From contig NW_027480422.1 of NCBI RefSeq assembly GCF_051401765.1, forward strand, positions 29,034,001-29,098,000: DNA of 64,000 nt. Reading direction: 5' to 3'. The notes under the pieces are model-generated. The model was not told the DNA's origin, searched no databases, and saw nothing but the letters and a program-made list of their open reading frames with translations. This stretch comes from Calliopsis andreniformis. Its lineage: Eukaryota > Arthropoda > Insecta > Hymenoptera > Andrenidae. Of the stretch, positions 21,900 through 34,750 are shown piece after piece. The position numbers were made by a program, and so were the translations under genes. Position 1 is the first letter of the stretch. Every line of letters begins with the position of its first letter.

Positions 21900-23880
21900 T
21901 TCTGCATTCCGGGCAACCTAGGCTTCACTCTAGGGCGTTGCTCCTCCAGATAGAATAGCTAGGGCCCAGGAAGTCAACGCCAGAAGCATAAAATAAAATA
22001 TAAATGCAACAGCTTTTCCCTTGTATAACAGGAATAATTGCAACCAGTGTGAAAGATATGGTTATTTCTACGTTCCGGGCAACCTAGGCTTCACTCTAGG
22101 GCGCTGCTCCACCACATCGGATAGCTGCGGCCTTAGAAGTCAACGCCAGAAGCATAACATACAATATAAATACAACAGTTTTTCAATCGTATAACAGGAG
22201 TAATTGCAAACAGTGTGAAAGATATGGTCATTTCTACGTTGCGGGCATCCTGGGCTTCACTCTAGGGCATTGCTCCACCACATCGAATAGCTACGGCCTT
22301 AGAAGTCAACGCCATAACTATAAAGAGCAATATAAATACAACAGTTTTTCCATTGTATAAAATGAATAATTGCAAACAGTGTGGAGGTAGTGGTCATTTC
22401 TACTTTCCGGGCAACCTAGGCTTCACTCTAGGCCGTTTCTCCACCACATGGAATAGCTACTGCCTTAGAAGGCAACGTCTGAAGCATAAAATATAATATA
22501 AATACAACAGTTTTTCCATCGTATAACACGAATAATTGCAACCAGTGTGAAAGTGATGGTCATTTCTACGTTCCGGGCAACCTAGGCTTCAGTCTAGGGC
22601 GTGGTTCCCCCAGATCGAATAATTAGGGCCTAAGACGCGTACGCCAGAAGCATAAAATACAATATAAATACCACAGTATTTCCATCGTATAACAGGTATA
22701 ATTGCAACCAGAGTGAAGGTGATGGTCATTTCTAAGTTCCGGGTAACCTAGGCTTCACTCTAGAGCGTTGATCCACCAGATCGAATAGCTAGGACCTTAG
22801 AAGTCAACGCCAGAAGCACAAAATAAAATAAAAATACAACAGTTATTACATCGTATAAAAGGAATAATTACAACCAGCGTGAAAGTAATGGGCATTTCTA
22901 CGTTCCGTGCAACCTAGGCTTCACTCCAGGGCGTTGGTCCACCAGGTCGAATAGTTAGGGCCTTAGAAAACAACTTCAGACGCAAAAAATACAATATAAA
23001 TACAACAGTTTTTCCTCGGTATAAAACGAATAATTGCAACCAGTATGAAAGTTATGGTCATCTCTACGTTCCGGGCAACCTAGGCTTCACCCTAGGGCGT
23101 TGCTCCACCAGATCGAATAGTTAGGGTCTAAGAAGTCAATGCCAGAAGCATAAAATACGATATATGTACAACAGTCTTTCCATCGTATAAAACGAGTAAT
23201 TGCAACCAGTGTGAAGGTAACGGCCATTTCTACGTTCCGGGCATCCTAGACTTAACACTGAGGCATTGCTCCACCAGATCGAATACATAGGGCCTTAGAA
23301 GTCAACGCCAGAAGCATAAAGTACATTAAAAATCCAACAGTTTGTCCATCGTATAACAGGAGTAATTGCCACCAGTGTGAAAGTTATGGTCATTTCTGCA
23401 TTCCGGGCAACCTAGGCTTCACTCTGGGGCGTTGCTCCTCCAGATAGAATAGTTAGGGCCCAGGAAGTCAACGCCAGAAGCATAAAATAAAATATAAATA
23501 CAACAGTATTTCCCTCGTATAACAGGAATAATTGCAACCAGTGTGAAAGGTATGGTCATTTCTACGTTCCGGGCAACCTAGGCTTCACTGTAGGGCGTTG
23601 CTCCACCACATCGAATAGCTACGGCCTTCGGAGTCAACGCCAGAGTCATAAAATACAAAATAAATACAACAGTTTTTCCATCGTATAACAAGAATAATTG
23701 CAACCAGTGTGAAAGTGATGGTCATTTCTACGTTCCGGGCAACCTAGGCTTCACTCTAGGGCGTTGTTCATCCAGATCGAATAGCTAGGGCCTAAGAAGT
23801 CTACACCAGAAGCATAAAATACAACATAAATACAACAGTTTTTCCATCGTATAACAGGAATAAATGCAACCAGTGTGAAA

Positions 23881-25480
23881 GTGATGGTCATTGCTACGTT
23901 CCGGGCAACCCAGGCTTCAGTCTAGGGCGTGGTTCCCCCAGATCGAATAATTAGGGCCTAAGAAGCCTACGCCAGAAGCATAAAATACAATATAAATACC
24001 ACAGTATTTCCATCGTATAACAGGTATAATTGCAACCAGAGTGAAGGTGACGGTCATTTCTAAGTTCCGGGCAACCTAGGCTTCACTCTAGAGCGTTGCT
24101 CCACCAGATCGAATAGCTAGGACCTTAGAAGTCAACGCCAGAAGCATAAAGTACATTAAAAATCCAACAGTTTGTCCATCGTATAACAGGAGTAATTGCC
24201 ACCAGTGTGAAAGTTATGGTCATTTCTGCATTCCGGGCAACCTAGGCTTCACTCTAGGGCGTTGCTCCTCCAGATAGAATAGTTAGGGCCCAGGATGTCA
24301 ACGCCAGAAGCATAAAATAAAATATAAATGCAACAGTTTTTCCCTTGTATAACAGGAATAATTGCAACCAGTGTGAAACGTATGGTCATTTCTACGTTCC
24401 GGGCAACCTAGGCTTCACTCTAGGGCGTTGCTCCACCACATCGGATAGCTGCGGCCTTAGAAGTCAACGCCAGAAGCATAAAATACAATATAAATACAAC
24501 AGTTTTTCAATCGTATAACAGGAGTAATTGCAAACAGTGTGAAAGATATGGTCATTTCTACGTTGCGGGCATCCTGGGCTTCACTCTAGGGCATTGCTCC
24601 ACCACATCGAATAGCTACGGCCTTAGAAGTCAACGCCATAACTATAAAGAGCAATATAAATACAACAGTTTTTCCATTGTATAAAATGAATAATTGCAAA
24701 CAGTGTGGAGGTAGTGGTCATTTCTACTTTCCGGGCAACCTAGGCTTCACTCTAGGCCGCTTCTCCACCACATCGAATAGCTACTGCCTTAGAAGGCAAC
24801 GTCTGAAGCATAAAATATAATATAAATACAACAGTTTTTCCATCGTATAACACGAATAATTGCAACCAGTGTGAAAGTGATGGTCATTGCTACGTTCCGG
24901 GCAACCCAGGCTTCAGTCTAGGGCGTGGTTCCCCCAGATCGAATAATTAGGGCCTAAGAAGCCTACGCCAGAAGCATAAAATACAATATAAATACCACAG
25001 TATTTCCATCGTATAACAGGTATAATTGCAACCAGAGTGAAGGTGACGGTCATTTCTAAGTTCCGGGCAACCTAGGCTTCACTCTAGAGCGTTGCTCCAC
25101 CAGATCGAATAGCTAGGACCTTAGAAGTCAACGCCAGAAGCATAAAGTACATTAAAAATCCAACAGTTTGTCCATCGTATAACAGGAGTAATTGCCACCA
25201 GTGTGAAAGTTATGGTCATTTCTGCATTCCGGGCAACCTAGGCTTCACTCTAGGGCGTTGCTCCTCCAGATAGAATAGTTAGGGCCCAGGATGTCAACGC
25301 CAGAAGCATAAAATAAAATATAAATGCAACAGTTTTTCCCTTGTATAACAGGAATAATTGCAACCAGTGTGAAACGTATGGTCATTTCTACGTTCCGGGC
25401 AACCTAGGCTTCACTCTAGGGCGTTGCTCCACCACATCGGATAGCTGCGGCCTTAGAAGTCAACGCCAGAAGCATAAAAT
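23881..25480 (+). repeat. 6-monomer tandem block (996 bp), ending in a 2-monomer loss
   Basis: GTGATGGTCATTGCTACG with CAACCCAGGCTTCAG occurs at 23,881 and again at 24,877, exactly 996 bp apart. The match continues through GGATGTCAACGCC to about 25,480. There the second copy jumps straight to TTTTTCCATTGTATAAAATG, skipping the TTTTTCAATCG monomers that the first copy has at about 24,505-24,660. The skipped length is a whole number of monomers. Confidence 0.7.
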
Positions 25481-25494
25481 ACAATATAAATACA

Positions 25495-28400
25495 ACAGTT
25501 TTTCCATTGTATAAAATGAATAATTGCAAACAGTGTGGAGGTAGTGGTCATTTCTACTTTCCGGGCAACCTAGGCTTCACTCTAGGCCGCTTCTCCACCA
25601 CATCGAATAGCTACTGCCTTAGAAGGCAACGTCTGAAGCATAAAATATAATATAAATACAACAGTTTTTCCATCGTATAACACGAATAATTGCAACCAGT
25701 GTGAAAGTGATGGTCATTTCTACGTTCCGGGCAACCTAGGCTTCAGTCTAGGGCGTGGTTCCCCCAGATCGAATAATTAGGGCCTAAGACGCGTACGCCA
25801 GAAGCATAAAATACAATATAAATACCACAGTATTTCCATCGTATAACAGGTATAATTGCAACCAGAGTGAAGGTGATGGTCATTTCTAAGTTCCGGGTAA
25901 CCTAGGCTTCACTCTAGAGCGTTGATCCACCAGATCGAATAGCTAGGACCTTAGAAGTCAACGCCAGAAGCACAAAATAAAATAAAAATACAACAGTTAT
26001 TACATCGTATAAAAGGAATAATTGCAACCAGTGTGAAAGTGATGGTCATTTCTACGTTCCGGGCAACCTAGGCTTTAGTCTAGGGCGTGGTTCCCCCAGA
26101 TCGAATAACTAGGGCCTAAGAAGCCTACGCCAGAAGCATAAAATACAATATAAATACCACAGTATTTCCATCGTATAACAGGTATAATTGCAACCAGAGT
26201 GAAGGTGACGGTCATTTCTAAGTTCCGGGCAACCTAGGCTTCACTCTAGAGCGTTGCTCCGCCAGATCGAATAGCTAGGACCTTAGAAGTCAACGCCAGA
26301 AGCATAAAGTACATTAAAAATCCAACAGTTTGTCCATCGTATAACAGGAGTAATTGCCACCAGTGTGAAAGTTATGGTCATTTCTGCATTCCGGGCAACC
26401 TAGGCTTCACTCTAGGGCGTTGCTCCTCCAGATAGAATAGTTAGGGCCCAGGAAGTCAACGCCAGAAGCATAAAATAAAATATAAATGCAACAGTTTTTC
26501 CCTTGTATAACAGGAATAATTGCAACCAGTGTGAAAGGTATGGTTATTTCTACGTTCCGGGCAACCTAGGCTTCACTCTAGGGCGTTGCTCCACCACATC
26601 GGATAGCTGCGGCCTTAGAAGTCAACGCCAGAAGCATAAAATACAATATAAATACAACAGTTTTTCAATCGTATAACAGGAATAATTGCAAACAGTGTGA
26701 AAGATATGGTCATTTCTACGTTGCGGGCATCCTAGGCTTCACTCTAGGGCATTGCTCCACCACATCGAATGGCTACGGCCTTAGAAGTCAACGCCATAAC
26801 TATAGAGAACAATATAAATACAACAGTTTTTCCATTGTATAAAATGAATAATTGCAAACAGTGTGGAGGTAGTGGCCATTTCTACTTTCCGGGCAACCTA
26901 GGCTCCACTCTAGGCCGTTTCTCCACCACATCGAATAGCTACTGCCTTAGAAGTCAACGTCTGAAGCATAAAATATAATATAAATACAACAGTTTTTCCA
27001 TCGTATAACACGAATAATTGCAACCAGTGTGATAGACATGGTCATTTCTACGTTCCGGGTAACCTAGGCTTCACTCTAGGACGTTGCTCCAACACATCGA
27101 ATAGCTACGGCCTTAGGAGTCAACGCCAGAGGCATAAAATACAAAATAAATACAACAGTTTTTCCATCGTATAACAAGAATAATTGCAGCCATTGTGAAA
27201 GTGATGGTCATTTCTACGTTCCGGGCAACCTAGGCTTCACTCTAGGGCGTTGTTCATCAAGATCGAATAGCTAGGGCCTAAGAAGTCTACACCAGAAGCA
27301 TAAAACACAACATAAATACAACAGTTTTTTCATCGTATAACAGGAATAATTGCAACCAGTGTGAAAGTGATGGTCATTTCTACGTTCCGGGCAACCTAGG
27401 CTTCACTCTAGGGCGTTGTTCATCCAGATCGAATAGCTAGGGCCTAAGAAGTCTACACCAGAAGCATAAAACACAACATAAATACAACAGTTTTTTCATC
27501 GTATAACAGGAATAATTGCAACCAGTGTGAAAGTAATGGTCATTTCTACGTTCCGGGCAACCTAGGCTTCAGTCTAGGGCGTGGTTCCCCCAGATCGAAT
27601 AGTTAGGGCCTAAGAAACCTACGCCAGAAGCATAAAATACAATATAAATACCACAGTTTTTCCATCGTATAACAGGAATAATTGCTACCAGAGTGAAGGT
27701 GATGGTCATTTCTAAGTTCCGGGCAACCTAGGCTTCACCCTAGGGCGTTGCTCCACCAGATCGAATAGTTAGCGCCTAAGAAGTCAACGCCAGAAGCACA
27801 AAATACAATAGAAATACAACAGTTTTTCCATCGTATAACAGGAATAATTGCAACCAGTGTGAAAGCTAGGGTCATTTCTCCGTTCCGGGCAACCTAGGCT
27901 TCACTCGAGGGCGTTGCTCCACCACATCGAATAGCTACGGCCTTAGGAGTCAACGCCAGAGGCATAAAATACAAAATAAATACAACAGTTTTTCCATCGT
28001 ATAACAAGAATAATTGCAGCCATTGTGAAAGTGATGGTCATTTCTACATTCCGAGCAGCCTAGGCTTCTCTCTAGGGCGTTGTTCCTCCAGATCGAATTG
28101 CTAGGGCCTAAGAAGTCTACACCAGAAGCATAAAATGCAACATAAATACAACAGTTTGTCCATCGTATAACAGGAGTAACTGCCACCAGTGTGAAAGTTA
28201 TGGTCATTTCTGCATTCCGGGCAACCTAGGCTTCACTCTAGGGCGTTGCTCCTCCAGATAGAATAGCTAGGGCCCAGGAAGTCAACGCCAGAAGCATAAA
28301 ATAAAATATAAATGCAACAGTTTTTCCCTTGTATAACAGGAATAATTGCAACCAGTGTGAAAGATATGGTTATTTCTACGTTCCGGGCAACCTAGGCTTC

Positions 28401-31400
28401 ACTCTAGGGCGCTGCTCCACCACATCGGATAGCTGCGGCCTTAGAAGTCAACGCCAGAAGCATAACATACAATATAAATACAACAGTTTTTCAATCGTAT
28501 AACAGGAGTAATTGCAAACAGTGTGAAAGATATGGTCATTTCTACGTTGCGGGCATCCTGGGCTTCACTCTAGGGCATTGCTCCACCACATCGAATAGCT
28601 ACGGCCTTAGAAGTCAACGCCATAACTATAAAGAACAATATAAATACAACAGTTTTTTCATTGTATAAAATGAATAATTGCAAACAGTGTGGAGGTAGTG
28701 GTCATTTCTACTTTCCGGGCAACCTAGGCTTCACTCTAGGCCGTTTCTCCACCACATCGAATAGCTACTGCCTTAGAAGTCAACGTCTGAAGCATAAAAT
28801 ATAATATAAATACAACAGTTTTTCCATCGTGTAACACGAATAATTGCAACCAGTGTGAAAGTTATGGTCATCTCTACGTTCCGGGCAACCTAGGCTTCAC
28901 CCTAGGGCGTTGCTGCACCAGATCGCATAGTTAGGGCCTAAGAAGTCAATGCCAGAAGCATAAAATACGAAATATGTACAACAGTTTTTCCATCGTCTAA
29001 AATGAGTAATTGCAACTAGTGTGAAGGTAACGGCCATTTCTACGTTCCGGGCATCCTAGACTTAACACTGAGGCATTGCTCCACCAGATCTAATACATAG
29101 GGCCTTAGAAGTCAACGCCAGAAGCATAAAGTACATTAAAAATCCAACAGTTTGTCCATCGTATAACAGGAGTAATTGCCACCAGTGTGAAAGTTATGGT
29201 CACTTCAGCATTCCGGGCAACCTAGGCTTCACTCTAGGGCGTTGCTCCTCCAGATAGAATAGTTAGGGCCCAGGAAGTCAACGCCAGAAGCATAAAATAA
29301 AATATAAATACAACAGTATTTCCCTCGTATAACAGGAATAATTGCAACCAGTGTGAAAGGTATAGTCATTTCTACGTTCCGGGCAACCTAGGCTTCACTC
29401 TAGGGCGTTGCTCCACCACATCGAATAGCTACGGCCTTCGGAGTCAACGCCAGAGTCATAAAATACAAAATAAATACAACAGTTTTTCCATCGTATAACA
29501 AGAATAATTGCAACCAGTGTGAAAGTGATGGACATTTCTACGTTCCGGGCAACCTAGGCTTCACTCTAGGGCGTTGTTCATCCAGATCGAATAGCTAGGG
29601 CCTAAGAAGTCTACACCAGAAGCATAAAACACAACATAAATACAACAGTTTTTTCATCGTATAACAGGAATAATTGCAACCAGTGTGAAAGTGATGGTCA
29701 TTTCTACGTTCCGGGCAACCTAGGCTTCAGTCTAGGGCGTGGTTCCCCCAGATCGAATAGTTAGGGCCTAAGAAACCTACGCCAGAAGCATAAAATACAA
29801 TATAAATACCACAGTTTTTCCATCGTATAACAGGAATAATTGCTACGAGAGTGAAGGTGATGGTCATTTCTAAGTTCCGGGCAACCTAGGCTTCACCCTA
29901 GGGCGTTGCTCCACCAGATCGAATAGTTAGCGTCTAAGAAGTCAACGCCAGAAGCACAAAATACAATAGAAATACAACAGTTTTTCCATCGTATAACAGG
30001 AATAATTGCAACCAGTGTGAAAGCTAGGGTCATTTCTCCGTTCCGGGCAACCTAGGCTTCACTCGAGGGCGTTGCTCCACCACATCGAATAGCTACGGCC
30101 CTAGAAGACAACGCCATAACTATAAAATACAATATAAATACAACAGTCTTTCCATCGTATAAAACGAATTATTGCAACCAGTCTGATAGTTATGGTCATT
30201 TCTACTTTCCGGGAAACCTAGGCTTCACCCTAGGGCGTTGCTCCACCAGATCGGATAGTTAGGGCCTAAGAAGTTTTCCATCGTATAAAATGAGTAATTG
30301 CAACCAGTGTGAAAGTAACGGCCATTTCTACGTTCCGGGCATCCTAGACTTAACACTGAGGCATTGCTCCACCAGATCGAATACATAGGGCCTTAGGAGT
30401 CAACGCCAGAAGCATAAAGTACATTAAAAATCCAACAGTTTGTCCATCGTATAACAGGAATAATTGCCACCAGTGTGAAAGTTATGGTCATTTCTGCACT
30501 CCGGGCAACCTAGGCTTCACTCTAGGGCGTTGCTCCTCCAGATAAAATAGGTGGGGCCCAGGTAGTCAACGCCAGAAGCATAAAATACAATATAAATACA
30601 TCAGTTTTTCCATCGTATAACAAGAATAATTGCAACCAGTGTGAAAGACATGGTCATTTCTACGATCCGGGCAACCTAGGCTTCACTCTAGGGCGTTGCT
30701 CCACCACATGGAATTGCTACGGCCTTAGGAGTCAACGCCAGAGGCATAAAATACAAAATAAATACAACAGTTTTTCCATCGTATAACAAGAATAATTGCA
30801 ACCATTGTGAAAGTGATGGTCATTTCTACATTCCGGGCAACCTAGGCTTCACTCTAGGGCGTTGCTCCACCAGATCGTATAGTTAGAGCCTAAGAAGTCA
30901 ACGCCAGAAGCATGAAATGCAATATAAGTACAACAGTTTTTCCCTTGTATAACAGGAATAATTGCAACCAGTGTGAAAGTGATGGTCATTTCTACGTTCC
31001 GGGCAACCTAGGCTTCAGTCTAGGGCGTGGTTCCCCCAGATCGAATAGTTAGGGCCTAAGAAGACTACGCCAGAAGCATAAAATACAATATAAATACCAC
31101 AGTTTTTCCATCGTATAACAGGAATGATTGCAACCAGAGTGAAGGTGATGGTCTTTTCTAAACTCCGGGCAACCTAGGCTTCACTCTAGAGCGTTGCTCC
31201 ACCAGATCGAATAGCTAGGACCTTAGTAGTCAATTCCAGAAGCATAAAATACAATAGAAATACAACAGTTTTTCCATCGTGTAACAGGAATAATTGCAAC
31301 CAGTGTGAAAGATATGGTCATTTCTACGGTACGGGCAACCTAGGCTTCACTCTAGGGCGTCATTCCACTTGATCGAATAGTTAGGGCCTAAGAAGTCTAG

Positions 31401-32374
31401 GCCAGAAGCGTATAATACAATACAACTACAACAGCTTTTCCATCGTATAACAGGAATAATTGCAACCAGTGTGAAAGGTATGGTCATTTCTACGTTCCGG
31501 GCAACCTAGGCTTCACTCTAGGGCGTTGCTCCACCACATCGAATAGCTGCGGCCTTAGAAGTCAACGCCAGAAGCATAAAATACAATATAAATACAACAG
31601 TTTTTCAATCGTATAACAGGAATAATTGCAAACAGTGTGAAAGCTATGGTCATTTCTCCGTTCCGGGCAACCTAGGCTTCACTCTAGGGCGTTGTTCCTC
31701 CAGATCGAATAGCTAGGGCCTAAGAAGTCTCCACCAGAAGCATAAAATACAATATAAATACAACAGTTTTTCCATCGTATAACAGGAATAATTGCAACCA
31801 GTGTGAAAGTGATGGTCATTTCTACGTTCCGTGCAACCTAGGCTTCACTCTAGGGCCTTGCTCCTCCAGATAGAATAGTTAGGGCCCAGGAAGTCAACGC
31901 CAGAAGCATAAAATACAATATAAATACAACAGTTTTTCCATCGTATAAAAGGAATAATTGCAAACAGTGTGAAAGATATGGTCATTCCTACGATACGGGC
32001 AACCTAGGCTTCACTCTAGGGCGTTGCTCCACCACATCGAATAGCTGCGGCCTTAGAAGTCAACGCCAGAAGCATAAAATACAATATAAATACAACAGTT
32101 TTTGAATCGTATAACAGGAATAATTGCAAACAGTGTGAAAGATATGGTCATTTCTACGTTCCGGGCAACCTAGGCTACACTCTAGGGCGTGGCTCCACCA
32201 CATCGAATAACTAGGGCCTTAGAAGTCAATGACAGAAGCATAAAATGCCATATAAATACAACAGTTGTTCCACTGTATAATATGAATAATTGCAACCAGT
32301 GTGAAAGTGATGGTCATTTCTACGTTCCGGGCAACCTAGGCTTCAGTCTAGGGCGTGGTTCCCCCAGATCGAAT
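25495..32374 (+). repeat. Large segmental duplication, copy 1 (6.9 kb)
   Basis: This segment matches 34,751-42,958 at an offset of 9,256 bp on its left part and 10,584 bp on its right part. The difference of 1,328 bp equals eight monomers. Pairs used include GCGTACG at 25,791 and 35,047, GCTGCACCAGATCGC at 28,912 and 38,168, the 40 bp deletion at 30,274 and 40,858, and GTGGGGCCCAGG near 30,550 and 41,135. The right edge lies just before the place where GAATAATTAGGG (copy 1) faces GAATAGTTAGGG (copy 2). The left edge is the TTTTTCCATTG junction. Confidence 0.85.
30271..30280 (+). other. 40 bp deletion junction inside a monomer, copy 1
   Basis: AAGAAGT is followed directly by TTTCCATCG. A normal monomer has 40 further bases between these points (AGTCAACGCC through TACAACAGTT). 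The trinucleotide AGT is present at both ends of the missing piece, so the deletion fits a microhomology-type event. The unit is 126 bp long. Confidence 0.9.
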
Positions 32375-34750
32375 AATTAGGGCCTAAGACGCGTACGCCA
32401 GAAGCATAAAATACAATATAAATACCACAGTATTTCCATCGTATAACAGGTATAATTGCAACCAGAGTGAAGGTGATGGTCATTTCTAAGTTCCGGGTAA
32501 CCTAGGCTTCACTCTAGAGCGTTGATCCACCAGATCGAATAGCTAGGACCTTAGAAGTCAACGCCAGAAGCACAAAATAAAATAAAAATACAACAGTTAT
32601 TACATCGTATAAAAGGAATAATTACAACCAGCGTGAAAGTAATGGGCATTTCTACGTTCCGTGCAACCTAGGCTTCACTCCAGGGCGTTGGTCCACCAGG
32701 TCGAATAGTTAGGGCCTTAGAAAACAACTTCAGACGCATAAAATACAATATAAATACAACAGTTTTTCCACGGTATAAAACGACTAATTGCAACCAGTAT
32801 GAAAGTTATGGTCATCTCTACGTTCCGGGCAACCTAGGCTTCACCCTAGGGCGTTGCTCCACCACATCGAATAGTTAGGGCCTAAGAAGTCAATGCCAGA
32901 AGCATAAAATACGATATATGTACAACAGTTTTTCCATCGTATAAAACGAGTAATTGCAACCAGTGTGAAGGTAACGGCCATTTCTACGTTCCGGGCATCC
33001 TAGACTTAACACTGAGGCATTGCTACACCAGATCGAATACATAGGGCCTTAGAAGTCAACGCCAGAAGCATAAAGTACATTAAAAATCCAACAGTTTGTC
33101 CATCGTATAACAGGAGTAATTGCCACCAGTGTGAAAGTTATGGTCATTTCTGCATTCCGGGCAACCTAGGCTTCACTCTAGGGCGTTGCTCCTCCAGATA
33201 GAATAGTTAGGGCCCAGGAAGTCAACGCCAGAAGCATAAAATAAAATATAAATACAACAGTATTTCCCTCGTATAACAGGAATAATTGCAACCAGTGTGA
33301 AAGGTATGGTCATTTCTACGTTCCGGGCAACCTAGGCTTCACTGTAGGGCGTTGCTCCACCACATCGAATAGCTACGGCCTTCGGAGTCAACGCCAGAGT
33401 CATAAAATACAAAATAAATACAACAGTTTTTCCATCGTATAACAAGAATAATTGCAACCAGTGTGAAAGTGATGGTCATTTCTACGTTCCGGGCAACCTA
33501 GGCTTCACTCTAGGGCGTTGTTCATCCAGATCGAATAGCTAGGGCCTAAGAAGTCTACACCAGAAGCATAAAACACAACATAAATACAACAGTTTTTTCA
33601 TCGTATAACAGGAATAATTGCAACCAGTGTGAAAGTAATGGTCATTTCTACGTTCCGGGCAACCTAGGCTTCAGTCTAGGGCGTGGTTCCCCCAGATCGA
33701 ATAGTTAGGGCCTAAGAAACCTACGCCAGAAGCATAAAATACAATATAAATACCACAGTTTTTCCATCGTATAACAGGAATAATTGCTACCAGAGTGAAG
33801 GTGATGGTCATTTCTAAGTTCCGGGCAACCTAGGCTTCACCCTAGGGCGTTGCTCCACCAGATCGAATAGTTAGCGCCTAAGAAGTCAACGCCAGAAGCA
33901 CAAAATACAATAGAAATACAACAGTTTTTCCATCGTATAACAGGAATAATTGCAACCAGTGTGAAAGCTAGGGTCATTTCTCCGTTCCGGGCAACCTAGG
34001 CTTCACTCGAGGGCGTTGCTCCACCACATCGAATAGCTACGGCCTTAGGAGTCAACGCCAGAGGCATAAAATACAAAATAAATACAGCAGTTTTTCCATC
34101 GTATAACAAGAATAATTGCAGCCATTGTGAAAGTGATGGTCATTTCTACATTCCGAGCAGCCTAGGCTTCTCTCTAGGGCGTTGTTCCTCCAGATCGAAT
34201 TGCTAGGGCCTAAGAAGTCTACACCAGAAGCATAAAATGCAACATAAATACAACAGTTTGTCCATCGTATAACAGGAGTAACTGCCACCAGTGTGAAAGT
34301 TATGGTCATTTCTGCATTCCGGGCAACCTAGGCTTCACTCTAGGGCGTTGCTCCTCCAGATAGAATAGCTAGGGCCCAGGAAGTCAACGCCAGAAGCATA
34401 AAATAAAATATAAATGCAACAGTTTTTCCCTTGTATAACAGGAATAATTGCAACCAGTGTGAAATATATGGTTATTTCTACGTTCCGGGCAACCTAGGCT
34501 TCACTCTAGGGCGCTGCTCCACCACATCGGATAGCTGCGGCCTTAGAAGTCAACGCCAGAAGCATAACATACAATATAAATACAACAGTTTTTCAATCGT
34601 ATAACAGGAGTAATTGCAAACAGTGTGAAAGATATGGTCATTTCTACGTTGCGGGCATCCTGGGCTTCACTCTAGGGCATTGCTCCACCACATCGAATAG
34701 CTACGGCCTTAGAAGTCAACGCCATAACTATAAAGAGCAATATAAATACA
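32375..34750 (+). repeat. Block between the two large copies, built from two older blocks
   Basis: From about 32,391 to 33,460 it follows 22,637-23,710 (offset 9,754 bp, 59 monomers minus 40). Shared markers are GACGCGTACGCC, TTACATCGTATAAAAGG, TATTTCCCTCG and CCTTCGGAGTCAACGCCAGA. From about 33,470 to 34,735 it follows 27,368-28,633 (offset 6,102 bp, 37 monomers minus 40). The switch is in register. Confidence 0.7.
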
